A stretch of 64,000 nucleotides of DNA, taken from assembly GCA_039720395.1 (NCBI GenBank), contig CM077820.1, positions 52,972,631 to 53,036,630 of the forward strand, written 5' to 3'. Both the position numbers and the translations under genes were made by a program. The notes beneath the pieces are model-generated. The model did no database searches. It worked only from the letters and a program-made list of their open reading frames with translations, and was not told the DNA's origin. Below are positions 46,401 through 58,267 of this stretch, piece after piece. This stretch comes from Liquidambar formosana. Its lineage: Eukaryota; Streptophyta; Magnoliopsida; Saxifragales; Altingiaceae. How positions within the stretch are numbered: the stretch's first letter is position 1; each line of letters begins with the position of its first letter.

Positions 46401-49400
46401 CCCCTAATATCAGTCATCTTTGTTTATTGAATCATAAACTGAGAAAGAGGTATCAACCTTAAGATCATTATTTAAAAAAAAAAAAAAAAAAAAATCATCT
46501 TTCTTCCTCTCCTACTCTATCCCTATGTACAATTTTCATATAACTTAATCTAAATTAATCGGGGATAAAATATTACCCATGTTTCATTAAACTATAGAGG
46601 AATGCCATATGCTCCTAAAATGACAGAATATGTATCAAGATATTTTTGAGCCAATTTGGTTCAAACTATATTCTCCATTTTATACTATTTAATTATTTTT
46701 TATTTTTTATTTAAAAAATAAACCAATACTTTTATACCTTACGCATTGCAATTTATGCCTCACCTTGCAAGGAGCAAAATGCCTCACCATGCACCTCTAC
46801 CTTAAAAGGAACATATTTATGAAATCTTATTGGACCACACAATTCCACTGGACCACACTAGTAAGATACAATAGACCATTAGTTTTCTCCTTTTTTCAAT
46901 CAAGAAATTAAAGTCTATTTTCTACCTTCCCCAACATAAGACAAAAATTTCATTGGTAAAGAGCCAGATGTCTATCTCACAATTGTGACGGTCATCTTTC
47001 CACCAAATTCAGGGAAAAAGAAGTAGAAAGTTACACCTTGGCCCTCCAACATACTTCATCAGTACAAATTTCTTATAGCAACCACATATGGATCCTTAAG
47101 CAATAGAAATTGGCATGTAGCATTAGCATGCAGAAAATGGTGCAGAAGTGCAGAACACAACAATGAATTGACTTTACCAGGAGTCTTTCACAACACCATC
47201 TGATCCACAAAACTTCTACATGGATTCCTTCTAAACAAAATTCCACAACTAAAAGTTTCTTCAGCAAGGAACAGGTTGCTAGAACATATTGTCCCAATAA
47301 TATCCTTGCAAATCACACGCACACCATATAAGTTGCTTAGGTCCTAAACTTGAAAGTTTCAATCATAGTGCAAATGTATCCAGAATTTTTTTTTATGTAA
47401 AAGTTTATGAGAATCACCATGTGCTAGATAAATTCACATTTGAGAACTGAATGCAGTTGATGTAAGTTAATTTTCATCCTTCCAAAGTTAGCTGTAAGAC
47501 AACATATTTACAAATACATAGAGATGCAAAGGGGAGCAATACATACGCATGCTACAGCAGATCACCACAGAAGCACAGAGAACACTTACATAAATAAGGC
47601 GTCTTGGATATGATCTCCCACCACCATCTATTTGTCTGTTAAGATGTAACTTTCCCTCTTTCCAAGCTGATATAGTATGTGTCTCAAGTTCTTCTTCCGT
47701 CAAATTTGATCCATGATTCCCAAGCTGGATTTTTTAAGGGGTCAGATTACATTCCATGAAAGTATTAAGACACACTGATTCAATGAAAAAAAAAATGCAA
47801 AAAGTTCTTGAAAACATTTGGAAACTCTTAATAGAAGACACTCAAGACAAAAATAGTATGATCCTGTACACCAATATGGCAGCCAGAGACTTCTTTTTGC
47901 TTCCAATCAAAAGATTTAACATTTGTAAGAAAAACAAGCACACGGATGCCTAAATTTCACCCAAACAAAAAGACTTGAAACTCAAAAACTAAAACAACAA
48001 TAAAAAATAAAATCAGCTTTGAAAGAAATGCTGGGGGGGGGGGGAACCATCCAATAAAAGATCAACTTGCAAACAAATATCCCACATAAGAATAGAACCG
48101 GCAATAACCAATATTTGAGCAGATAGCAGATAGCATTATCACTTTATATGAAGAGTTGTAGCAAATAAATTTGGCCACCAATTATAAACTTAGCTTGGCA
48201 GAAATGAAGAATTATCAGCTATAAATACGCATTTGAAGATATGGTGCAGAACAGTTTAATAAGGAAGAAGAAAATTGGGTTTTATTGGAGTACTCTTTCT
48301 ATGGTAATGATTGCATTCGTATAAGGATATTTCTGTAAGTTACTATGTACAAGAATGGGCCAGCCTTATGGAATTTAATTTTTTTTGTAAGGGATTGGGC
48401 CTAAATTAATTGTGGAAGTAATAATTAGAAGCCGAACTGAGTTAGAAACTCAGTCAACCTGGGGAGCAACTTCAACTAAAACTCTATAAATACGAATGTA
48501 ATAACCCTGACTGTGGTAGAGTTTTTTTTTTTTTTTTTTTTTTTTTCCAACCACACCCTCTTGTCTTAGTGGTTAATATACCCTCCACTTGTTGGAGAGA
48601 GATCTTGGGCTCAAGCACAAGGAAATGCATTGACCCCCATGTTTACTGGGGAGATTTTTATTTTTTTTTTTCCTTTTTTTTGATTGGCTTTGTTGGGGAG
48701 GGTTTTGAGACCATTGTTCACAGGCCTAAACTCCTGCAAAAGCTCTTTCCTAGGCCTTTATTATAGTCTAGGCTAAGCTCTATCCTCGTGCTGCATTAAG
48801 GTCACAAACAAACCTTTGAAGAATGAAGAATTTAACATCTCTCAGAAAAATTAAATTAAATTAAATTAAATAAATAAATACGGGTGAAAACTGATCCAAG
48901 CTGAAGAAAAACTTTCGCAAGCAGGATTCCAAAAATCGATTTTCCAGCCTATTTCCTCCTCCCAAATGAAAAGAGGATCTTCCATCAAATTTTACTAAAG
49001 GATCTTGTAACTAATGGCTTTGTTTTCAATATTCAGAACAAACCTACTGACTGGAAGTCGGTTATTCCCCATGGCCATACACTCACTTCCAAGATCAGCG
49101 ACAGAGGAAAATTACATTGTTAGTCAAGACCTAAAGTATTTGTGGCAGTCATGTTTGTCTTAATTTTGGAATTGTTCTGGAGATTTTCATAGTACATGGG
49201 CATCACTAAGTACCTTGTAATTCCTAGGGTCATAAAAGCGATTTAAGTCTTACTACTGTTGCTAGTTTTTAGTATTTTCATTTCTTTCCCTTTTGAAGCC
49301 GCACCTCATACATTTCTATTTCTGAATACTAGTATAATATCTTACTTTTCAGGCAGGTGGAGTCCACGAAAAAGACAACACCTCAAAATTTTTCAAAGAC

Positions 49401-49770
49401 TAACATAGGCCAAAATAGATAAAGTTTTCCTTCAACATGGATGCAGTACACATTTTCAATTTAAATGAACACCACAGAAATTATCTCTAGACATACCTCT
49501 CTCAGAATCAAGATGAAGTCTAATGCACTAAGAACTCCAACAAACTGACCCCTGCAAAAATCCCAGAGAGGAGCCACAGGGATTCCCTGGAAGCAGCTCA
49601 AATCAGAAACATTATACTTCCAAGGCAATAATCAGCAACAAATAAATGAGAAGGAATCTTATATTCAAAGGAAAAAAAATGGAAATTGACAGTTGGAAGT
49701 TGACAGTTGACCATCCATTAGACAATCAGACAAGATCTCTCTCTATCTATCTCTATATATATACATATAT

Positions 49771-49819
<49 letters not shown>

Positions 49820-51929
49820 TATATATATAATATGAAACAAATTTTATATCATATGAAAGAAATTCACCTGTTCATAGAGAATATGAAATGCTTGCTTCAC
49901 TGGTAAATTAACATCCACAGCAATGACCTACAATGTTAACAGATAAATGAGAGAGAGTGATGAACCTCACAAAATTGAAATGATCAAATCCAAACGAATT
50001 ATTAAAATAGGTTCATAAAGAAGGGTAAGGCATCCAAACCTTGCCTGACTCGGGAAGCAACTCATAGGCGTTATGTGTAGACAAAAATATGGATATACGG
50101 TGGCGAGACACCTCTAAATCAGCCTCTGATATCCTTGGAACTGCCTCCTGCAAGGTGCCACCTGACAATGTGACCTGTTTTGTACAGCAAAATAACATAA
50201 AGAGTTTATTAAATAAATAGTAATGATTGCAGTAGAACACCCCCCCTATCTTTTTTCTTATCCATATTGATATAGATCATGGAAAAGCCTCTATTCTCTA
50301 TGCATTTTATGCGATTCAACATCAATTAAAAAGGACAAAATGTATCACGATAATAGTTGGAAATGAAACAGAAATCTAATTAACTCAGAAGCTAAATAAC
50401 AATTCCACATTTCTTAGACTCAACATTTTGCCATAAATTTCAACAGCTATAAGAAAAGTTAGCCTCGTCCAGGGGTTGGGTGATCAAAATGAAGCAACCT
50501 GCTGACAATCCTCCCATAGAACCAAATCCTACACAACTGCTGTTCAGCATCCTCCCACAAGTGAGTGGGTAAAACTTTAGCTTCAGAGAAGGTAACATAT
50601 TAACAATTAAAGGTATGCTAAAAATTTTGAGGGCAATTATTTTATCCACTTTCTCCAAATTCTTTGGTAATGGTAATGCAATCAAAGGACAAAACAGGGC
50701 TCTCTAGTGGACTTGAAGAAAATTCAAAGAAAAGGTCATAAATTTTCCTGGTGCTTCGATGTTATTTCTTTATTAATTGATGGCCGAGGTGGGAATTGTA
50801 CTCTCTACAAATTTCCTGAAAAAAATCATTCTTGCATAGACTCCTAGAGAAGAAAACTCCCCCTCCTCCCCTCTCACCAATCTTTTGGTTATTAAAGGCA
50901 GAAGAAGGGAATCTCCAGTGTTTGTTGGCAATTCAAAGTGAAAGTACCTTAAATTGTTGTAGTGCTTCAATGTTATTTTTTTATTAATTGATGGCCAAGG
51001 TGGGCCTTGAGCTCTCTCCAACTCAACCAAGAAAATCATTAATATTTCTATTTCTTTACATTGCTCGTGTAGACTCCTACAAATGCAAACTCCACAGCAA
51101 ATTTTCTAACAGAAAAAGGGGACGATGGCTGAGATGTATTAGTAGTCTCGTTTGATATAAGTTGTTCCATCCATATTTTTCCGTTTCATTTCTCTTTTCA
51201 GTGGATCCTTTATCCTCTCTGATGTACTTCTCTATTCCATTAGCAAATTTTAACCTCACATAGGATAGATAGATAGACAGATATCATATAAAAAGAAAGG
51301 AAACCTACCTTATCAAAAAGAAAAAAAAAAGAAAGGAAACCTGCACAACATGACATAACACAATAAAATACATGTATGCTGAAAATTATATTTATGTTGA
51401 GAATAACACAGCATAACACAATCAACAATCAAGTATGTATATCCAAAACTTAAGATGTTGGGAAGTATGGGTCCAATTCCTTTGCCATAAAAGACATACT
51501 GTGATTACCCACAACTCCTTAAAGAAATGCCAATCAATTAGCCCCTTCACAAAGATGGGAAACCACAAAACTTGGCAAGTAACCACAGGTACAATGATGT
51601 CATGATGACAAGAGACAGAGATTTAATTAACTAGCCACTAATCAAACAATAGATTTGAATGTTTGGAGAAAAAAGAAAAGAGTTTCTTACCGAACGCAAA
51701 GCATCACTATCCACCTCCATGTTGGATCTTCCAGGTGTCACTGGACTAAAATTTGCAGGAACCATATCTGGTTCCCCAGCTAAAAAGACTGTGTTCACTA
51801 CCCCATAATTCCCGCTTACGAAGGGTTGGTGATCATCATGCCGCCATTCTCCATCAACAAAAAATTTGTACTGCACGTAAATGGAAACAACGAATCTGAA
51901 CATCATTATCATACAAGTGTATCTTTTAA

Positions 51930-51968
<39 letters not shown>

Positions 51969-54900
51969 TTTTCTAGATAAGGTAAAATTTATTGATAAGA
52001 ACTCAAAACATGTACACAGGAGGTATACAAAAGAAAGCCAAAAACTATGCAAGCAGCAATGCATCATAGTCTCCAAAAGTCAATGAAACCAATTAAAGTC
52101 CTCCGTCCCTCAAAAAATTCAGGACAACCCCAAGCAAAAAGAAGACTAAGAAAACTATGGTGCTCTATCAATTATGCAAACATGAAATGCAGGGTAACAT
52201 TTTCCATCCTCTGCAATCATTAGACAACATCTAAAATAACTGACAATCCCAATTTAGGTTATAATCTATATAAATGCAAACAATTTCTAGTGGTTCCAGA
52301 ACATACTTAACTTGAGCAGTGAACAGAGGCTCTATATTTTGATTTTTCCAAAAAATGAATACTTCTTTCTTTTTTTTCTTTTTTTATAAGAAACAAGATA
52401 TTAATAAGAACAAACAAGCATACAGCAGGTAGGAAGAAGTTTCCCACATCAATAGAAGAACAAAAAGAATAGAAGAAGCTAAACCTGACCTGAGCAAAGC
52501 TATACAAAGCCAAAACACAATCGAACTGAGCCCTTACAAAAAACCAGACAGCAAAAAACAGCCTCAGAGAGGTTTAAAAGAATAAAAATATGGGGCAGGC
52601 AATTGCCACCACAAAATTTCCCAAGCACCCACCACCACTGTTTTAAACTTTTAAGGTTTTATGAAGAATATAATAGGTTTTCACAAAAACTAGCCATGTA
52701 GTCCACTAGAAAACATCATTTTGAACAAATTTGTAGAAGAAGTTTTCCCAAAATTTGTCGTTTAAGTGGATTTTTGGCATTTACAATTTTTGTTTCATTT
52801 TTTCAGAATTTTTCATGATAAATGGTCAAAAAGTCCACTTAAATGACAGATTTTGGGAAAAATATCTTCTACAAAGTTGTTTAAAATGATGTTTTCTAGT
52901 GGACAATGCAATCAGATTTTGTGAAGACCTTTTATATTTTTCATAACACCTTAAAAATTTTAAAATAAGTGGGGGGTGCTTAGGAAATTTTGGGGTAGCA
53001 ATAGCCACCCCCTAAAAATAAAAATGCCCCCTAAAAGAATGAAGAAAGGAAGCACCCCTCTTAGCCAAACCATCAGCCCCCCAATAGACTCCTCATTAGC
53101 TTCCCTGGCAACCAATTCACCTAAATACTCAAGGCTCCTGAAAGATCAAGAATCTATTTGATCATCTAAGTGAATCTCCAAGCTCCCAAGCATTTGGATC
53201 TCACCCACCCAAAGGCATTGGAAGCGTCTCCTTTGACTAAGAGTTAAGACAAACCTAGACTAGAGGCCTCTCTCAACCCTTCAAAGAAAGCAAGTAACTC
53301 TGCCTTTAGCACAATACCCTCTCCTTCTGGCCTCGAAAATACCAAAACAATGTCACCACTACTATATCTAAAAATACAGCCAATGACCAACTGACAAGGA
53401 CTCCCAAGGGAACAACCATCGAATTTTAACTTAATACCCCCACTAAAGGAGGGTTACCATTGGGGGCTGATACAAGGTTTCTGGCTCCCAAGGAACAGAC
53501 AAAAACCCAATCTCTAGAAATGACCCGAAGGGAGAAACCTACGAACTCTTTAGTAAGTAGTAACTGGCACCCAAAGAGACGCAAGGAAAACCACTTTGTC
53601 CCAAACAGCCTTCTTTGAAGTGCTTTTATCCTCAAAGACCCAATCATATCTCTCCAACCAAATCACTCAAAACACTACCATCACCACACTAAGTTAAAGA
53701 GTCCTACCCAGTCCCACCTCTCTCCAATCTACCAAAACCTCCAAAAGAAATCTCCAACATACATGTAGAATTTTTAACAAGCCCAAAAGACACTGCCATA
53801 TAACCACATCAAAAAAGGACAATGAAGAAAAAAATGATCCACTGCCTGAAAGTGAATATGTATAAGAGTTCCATTACAGAGGTTAATGTTGAAGGGAGTA
53901 AGACTCAAAGATTTTCATATTTAGTTGGGTGCTCCATTAGTGATTGGCCAATGATTTTATTTTATTTTTAATTTTTTGCGTTCTTGTTCTTTTTGGGACA
54001 ATGTCATTGAGAAAGTGGGCAAAAAAATCCTCGCTAGGATTCCCACATATTAGTTGTCACTCTTTAAGATCCCGAAAAAGGTAATAAGATTGAGAGGATG
54101 TAGAGAGACTTCCTGTGGGAGGGAAGGGGCGAGAGTAAGAAGGATCAACAGGTCAAATGGGAAGTGGCGTCTCGTCCTTGGAGTAAAGGTGGCCTAGTCT
54201 TAGGCAATGTGGTTGCAAGGAATAAGGCTTTAACTAGTAAATGGTTGTAAAAATTCCATATGGAAAATAATTTCCCATAACATTCTATGATTAAAAGCAA
54301 ATACAATATTCAAAATAACGGGTGGGATTCTCATACAGTAGCAAAGAAAAGTTATAGTTGTACTTGGAAGTTATCTCTCAAGGTCTTCACCAATTCTCGA
54401 GTTATATCAAGTTAATTGTTCACAATGGGGGCTCGTAATCGCTTTTGAGAGGATGTGGTTGGGTGAGTGTCCTTTCTCTCCATCATTCCGTCTTTTGTAT
54501 TGTCTTTCTCAGTCCAAAAGAGCCTTTATTGCTAAGTTTGTTTCATTCGTTGATCCCTAACAATACATAGCTAAGGTGAAAGTTGAAAGCATCAACACTT
54601 GAGTCTTTATTACAAACCAACTTAGACGCAGCATTTTTAATCTCTCTCAAAACAAGGCACACTGAATGTCATCTTCTTTAAAAAAAAATTATTTTCAAAA
54701 CCTATGCAGCCTACCGAAAAATATGACAAACTTCTCCAATGCATAATTCTTATTAATTTCTCAGAAATCATGATGTTTCCTATTAAAAAAATTTCTAACT
54801 TTTCAAAAGAGGGAGTTTCATAAGTGGTTTCATGAAATATGTAACGCCCTTGAGCATTCAGATTCTAAACATATATTTTATAATGCAACCTATTGACATA

Positions 54901-56104
54901 CTTTCAAATCAACCCTCTTTATGTTTCCTAGTCATCTCCAAATTGTGTCCCCACACCACTAATTCCATAGCGTGATTCATGCTTCCCAAACTGATAACTA
55001 CATAATGAAGTTTTAAAGAATGTGATAAGATTATAGTCAACTTTATAAATCTTGTGCAGCTTAAGTACACATGATTAATTTGGTAATTTTACTTGAGGAA
55101 ACATCGTATTAAAGCAAACCGAATTAAATTTGTACAACTTGAATGCATTAGTGCAATAGTGCAATCCATGGGCACATTAAGGTACATGGCAACAGGCAAT
55201 AGTAGCGAACCCGCCATTGAGGAGAAAATAATAAATATTACTCATTATTTATGAATAATAAATATAATAAGTTAATAACATGCAGGCTGATGGATCCACG
55301 TAGCAAACACAAAAGGGGAAATATACAAGATGTAAATTCTATGCCATAAATCAATAAATACATATCTTCTAGATAAGATGCTCGACAAGCTATTAGCCAA
55401 CACCAAGAAGTTATGACTTCTTTATCCTGGGCGACTGTTTAGTGGTTAGATGTTAGTTGGTCAGCATAAAAACAAGTTTTGAACCTAGGCCTCCAATACA
55501 CCACCAATGGGGCTTTACCAACTAGTCTAGGGGCATCTTCAAAGCCACTAATGATGATTGTGCTAATTCTCTTTTCCACTGTGCTAATTCTCTTTTCGAC
55601 TTTGAGGCCATACTAAATTAAATCATCTATTTATGGCTATATTAAAATATTACATTTGGTTGAAAAATAAGGATGAAATAAATACAACTGCAACAACATA
55701 ACTTGAAAGTGTTGACTAACCTGGTGAAATCCCGGAGTTAAGTTGCATATAACCTGAAACACACTAGGGCAACCCTCCATCGGAGACATTAGTATATGTT
55801 CCGACCACCTGAGCATAAAAAATTATCAGAATCAAAACCCGTATCACATATCCAATAAGGATTAAAGGAAACCCCTACAAGATATCAAAAGTACTATAGA
55901 ACAACCATGCAAATGACTAACAACTATTTAAATAATTCGAAATAACATTTAAGGGTTTCAAATGTTCACGTCTTTATACCTAGTGAAGGATCCGCTAAGA
56001 AACACCCTTCTCCCCCCATAAGGCCACACAAACCGAGTCGGGATTAACAACGTTCCTGAAACTCCACTGCTTTCGTGCCCACCATCCGGAGCGGAACCAA
56101 ACAT
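40487..56104 (-). CDS. SNF4: SnRK1 regulatory subunit betagamma (KINbetagamma/SNF4), CBM48 plus four CBS motifs, 13 coding exons
   Basis: Exons on the minus strand: 55980-56104, 55721-55808, 51691-51870, 50040-50174, 49868-49927, 49497-49586, 47590-47724, 44009-44153, 43766-43939, 43147-43210, 42946-43015, 40722-40839, 40487-40578. They join in frame to 491 residues, near the family norm of about 487. Residues about 22-100 are a CBM48 glycogen-binding-like domain ([40 protein letters not shown]). A linker ([16 protein letters not shown]) leads to [20 protein letters not shown] and four CBS repeats ending [15 protein letters not shown]. Known: this plant-specific hybrid is the gamma-type subunit of SnRK1, the energy-stress kinase related to AMPK/SNF1, and binds catalytic alpha and beta subunits. 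All introns are GT-AG. The 3.85-kb intron 2 holds a LINE and a foldback MITE. Confidence 0.95.
41240..42660. mobile_element. Probable degraded insertion in an SNF4 intron, class unknown
   Basis: The stretch is richer in G and C than the other SNF4 introns and shows no family similarity to exons. Its right end read on the minus strand starts TGTTAGGAAATGATG, like an LTR start, and holds a GGGATCCCAAT dyad near 42430. I found no reverse transcriptase or primer-binding site, so the class is open. Confidence 0.35.
43648..43715. repeat. 29-bp tandem repeat
   Basis: The unit TTTTAAGAATGAAGATCTGA... (29 bp) occurs at 43648 and 43677, with a partial third copy from 43706, just beyond the exon end at 43766. 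Confidence 0.85.
44154..47589. other. SNF4 intron of 3.4 kb
   Basis: AT-rich intron DNA with an A-run at 46470-46492 and simple AT repeats near 44838. No coding exon or clear element was recognised. Confidence 0.4.
48270..48535. mobile_element. Possible solo LTR
   Basis: A block with CTATAAATACG and a following TGTAATAACCC, the arrangement of an LTR promoter and polyadenylation region, ending in a long T-run at 48521-48546. The ends were not matched to a second LTR. Confidence 0.3.
48547..48690 (+). mobile_element. Possible tRNA-like SINE remnant
   Basis: CTTGTCTTAGTGGTTAATA resembles a box A region and CTTGGGCTCAAGC a degraded box B; a T-rich end follows. It differs from the other SINEs in the window. 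Confidence 0.3.
49774..49822. repeat. (GT)n(GA)n microsatellite
   Basis: About 14 GT repeats followed by GA repeats, close to the 60-bp SNF4 exon at 49868-49927. Confidence 0.85.
50735..51080. repeat. Near-tandem duplication, period about 211 bp
   Basis: The block GTGCTTCGATGTTATTTCTT at 50751 recurs at 50962 and similarity runs through ATTAATTGATGGCC(G/A)AGGTGGG and into AAAATCATT. Both copies are followed by GACTCCTA. It lies in an SNF4 intron. Confidence 0.75.
51931..51968. repeat. (CTTT)n microsatellite at a LINE tail
   Basis: About nine TTTC/CTTT units that probably grew from the LINE poly(A), which reads as T-rich on the plus strand. Confidence 0.85.
51968..54570 (-). mobile_element. 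LINE with inverted 5' part in SNF4 intron 2, carrying a nested MITE
   Basis: The minus-strand part (51968 to about 53880) holds the LINE tail, an RNase H region ([20 protein letters not shown], then a [15 protein letters not shown] stretch) and the zf-RVT end near 53640-53870 (VDHFFLHC). From about 53885 to 54570 the plus strand carries earlier RT motifs: an IPKKV...FLWEG(K) segment, [23 protein letters not shown], a CTWK motif and an [19 protein letters not shown] end. All frames are broken. Orientation and order fit a twin-priming inversion; no clear target duplication was found, so two separate fragments remain possible. A foldback MITE interrupts it at 52590-53016. Confidence 0.65.
52590..53016. 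mobile_element. Long-armed foldback Mutator-like MITE with exact 9-bp target duplication
   Basis: Exact direct repeats AATAAAAAT lie at 52581-52589 and 53017-53025. The ends (GGGGCAGGCAATTGCCACC on the left; GGGGGTGGCTATTGCTACC on the right, opposite strand) open imperfect inverted arms of about 190 bp that share GTCCACTAGAAAACATCATT and a CCCAAAATNTGTC block. There is no coding capacity. A 9-bp duplication is typical of the Mutator superfamily. The termini match those of the element at 60066-61055. It lies within LINE sequence, so it is younger than the LINE. Confidence 0.85.
55430..55535 (-). mobile_element. Possible SINE remnant
   Basis: On the minus strand, TAGACTAGTTGGTAAAG resembles box A and GGTTCAAAACTTG box B, with tRNA-like spacing. 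No A tail was seen. Confidence 0.4.
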
Positions 56105-57100
56105 TTCCACCCAAAATTATTAAGTGCACAAAACCAAATTTCTATGCCCCCCCACTCGCCCTAAAAACCGCTATATACCCCAATTCAACCAACCATATGC
56201 TTTCAGCTTAATAAACTCTTCTTAATAATAGCAACATTTCACCTCAAATTCAACTACCCTTTATCGAAAAGCAGTCGAGACCACGATTCTCGAGAACCTT
56301 TTTCAACAGGGATCCTCCACAACACCGCAGAGGACCCCTTAGGATTTAAACATGCAAAGCCACCAAAATCAAAACCAAACCCCACCAAAAACCCTGAAAA
56401 AAAAAATACGAACACCAAAACCCTCAAAAAGCCCCAAAAACCACAATCTTCAACACAAACAACAATCAACAGATCAAACGGTCATCAGAAAAGCTGATCT
56501 TAGCTCAGTCTAATCAACAATTTGAAACAAAACTTCAACAAATCAAACGCTCATCGAAACCCATCAAAGAAAAAATCATCAAATACACAAAAATCTATGC
56601 AAATTGAACCTCTGATCTGAACAAAAACTGAGATTTTCGAGCCGAATCGATTCTCGAAACCCTAAAACTCGAAACTTTGTGTAGAAACGAAATGGAATCG
56701 AATGGGTTTTCAGGTAATTTACAGGAAAATTGAAAGGTGAAAAAAAAAAAAAAAAACTATGCCCTAAAGAGGGAGGGAGGGAGGGAGGAACCCTAATTGT
56801 ATTAACAAATCTTCAAATAGAACTCTGACATTGTCAGATCTTCAAGCTTTGTAGCTTCCCAGAGTGAAGAATCAAATGAAGAACACAAGAGAACAGAGAA
56901 GTAGAAGGAAACGAGACACTAATAATAATAATATATCAGAGATCGTGAAAAATATATGTTTGTGTGTGAAAAGAAAATTGATATTCTGTTTTCTTTTTTT
57001 GAGAAAGAGAAAGGGAGGGTGACGGGCAGCGGGTAGGTTAAGGAGATGTCATGGAGCAATGATTCTTCCCTTTTTTTTTTTTTTTTTTTTTTTTTTTGTC
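56105..57100 (-). promoter_or_regulatory. SNF4: SNF4 5' leader and promoter region
   Basis: The region holds a telobox-like TTTAGGGTTT (minus strand, about 56658-56667), (CCCTC)n on the minus strand at 56770-56788, an A17-type run and a T27 run near 57071-57097. A leader intron is likely, as in other plant SNF4 genes, but I cannot place it. No clear TATA box was found. Confidence 0.4.
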
Positions 57101-57339
57101 TATGTAATTATGGGGCAGTGTCAGTAGTTCTTTGAGTGATTCAACAAATAATTCAAAAATCACTCCTTCCTTCTTTTCTTCCAAAATAAATTCAAGAGGG
57201 TTTAGATCATGGAAATGGATATAATAATTAGATTTCTAAATAAAATAATTACAATTTTTAGAAAAAATATATATATATAGTTTAAATTATCATACTAAAT
57301 TTACTTTTCGTAATTTTTTTTTCTTCATAATTTGCAAGT

Positions 57340-57800
57340 AGAATTTGGATTAATGGTAGTAGATTTGATAGCAGCAGCGATAGTGGTGAAAGATAGTTGT
57401 GACAACGGTGGTGGTAATGGTGGTTGGAGGTATTGAAAATTAAGATAAGGCAACCTTAATGGGAAGTAACGATGACAAAATACATCTATAAATAATAACA
57501 GTGGTTGTGAATGACAAAAATTGTAACATTAGCTAAGCAATAGTAACAATAATGGTGGTAATGGTGATGGTGATGGAAATTTACGATAGTAGTGGAAGCA
57601 GCAATGATGGCAGCGAAGAACGATAACAATAGTTGATGGTGATGAAGTATCTTGAAATTCGTGATATAATAATAGTTATGAAATTATGATAGGTAGTACT
57701 CGTGATAGATGGTGACGACAATGGCAGTGTCGATAAGTGGTGGTGGTACTAGTAACAATTGCATGCAACAATAGTACTATTAACATTAATAGTAAGGAAT
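57340..57800. repeat. Cryptically simple GAT/GGT-rich zone
   Basis: Scrambled GATGGTGGTAATGGTGATGG-like triplets without a fixed unit, probably from repeated slippage. It is not open in one frame. Confidence 0.7.
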
Positions 57801-58224
57801 GTGTCTCTTATTTATTTTTTATTTTTAGCAATCTTCACTTTGATTGTAGTATAATGAGGTTTGCAAATAACACCTCTTCTTAAGATTTATAATATCTTCT
57901 TAATATAATTAAAACATAATTTTTTCTCTAAAAAAAAATAAAACATAATTATTGGATTTGGGGTTAAATTTCAAATTAAAATCAATGATCATGTCCCATA
58001 AACAATAATCATATCTGAGCATCCAAAGTTTAAATCAAAAGTCACCCACATTCCTTGAACCGGCCAAATACACCCTCTATTTATAGGGTGGAATGATATT
58101 GAAAACCTCACATAGGCATGCTTATTATTCATGCACAGTAGCTGATTATTTCAAATCATTCGAAGCTTCAAAATTTTAGAAAAAATTTATTTTACACATT
58201 ATGATTTATCCAAACTAAATTCTA

Positions 58225-58228
<4 letters not shown>

Positions 58229-58264
<36 letters not shown>
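58229..58264. repeat. (AT)n microsatellite
   Basis: About 18 AT repeats. Confidence 0.9.
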
Positions 58265-58267
<3 letters not shown>

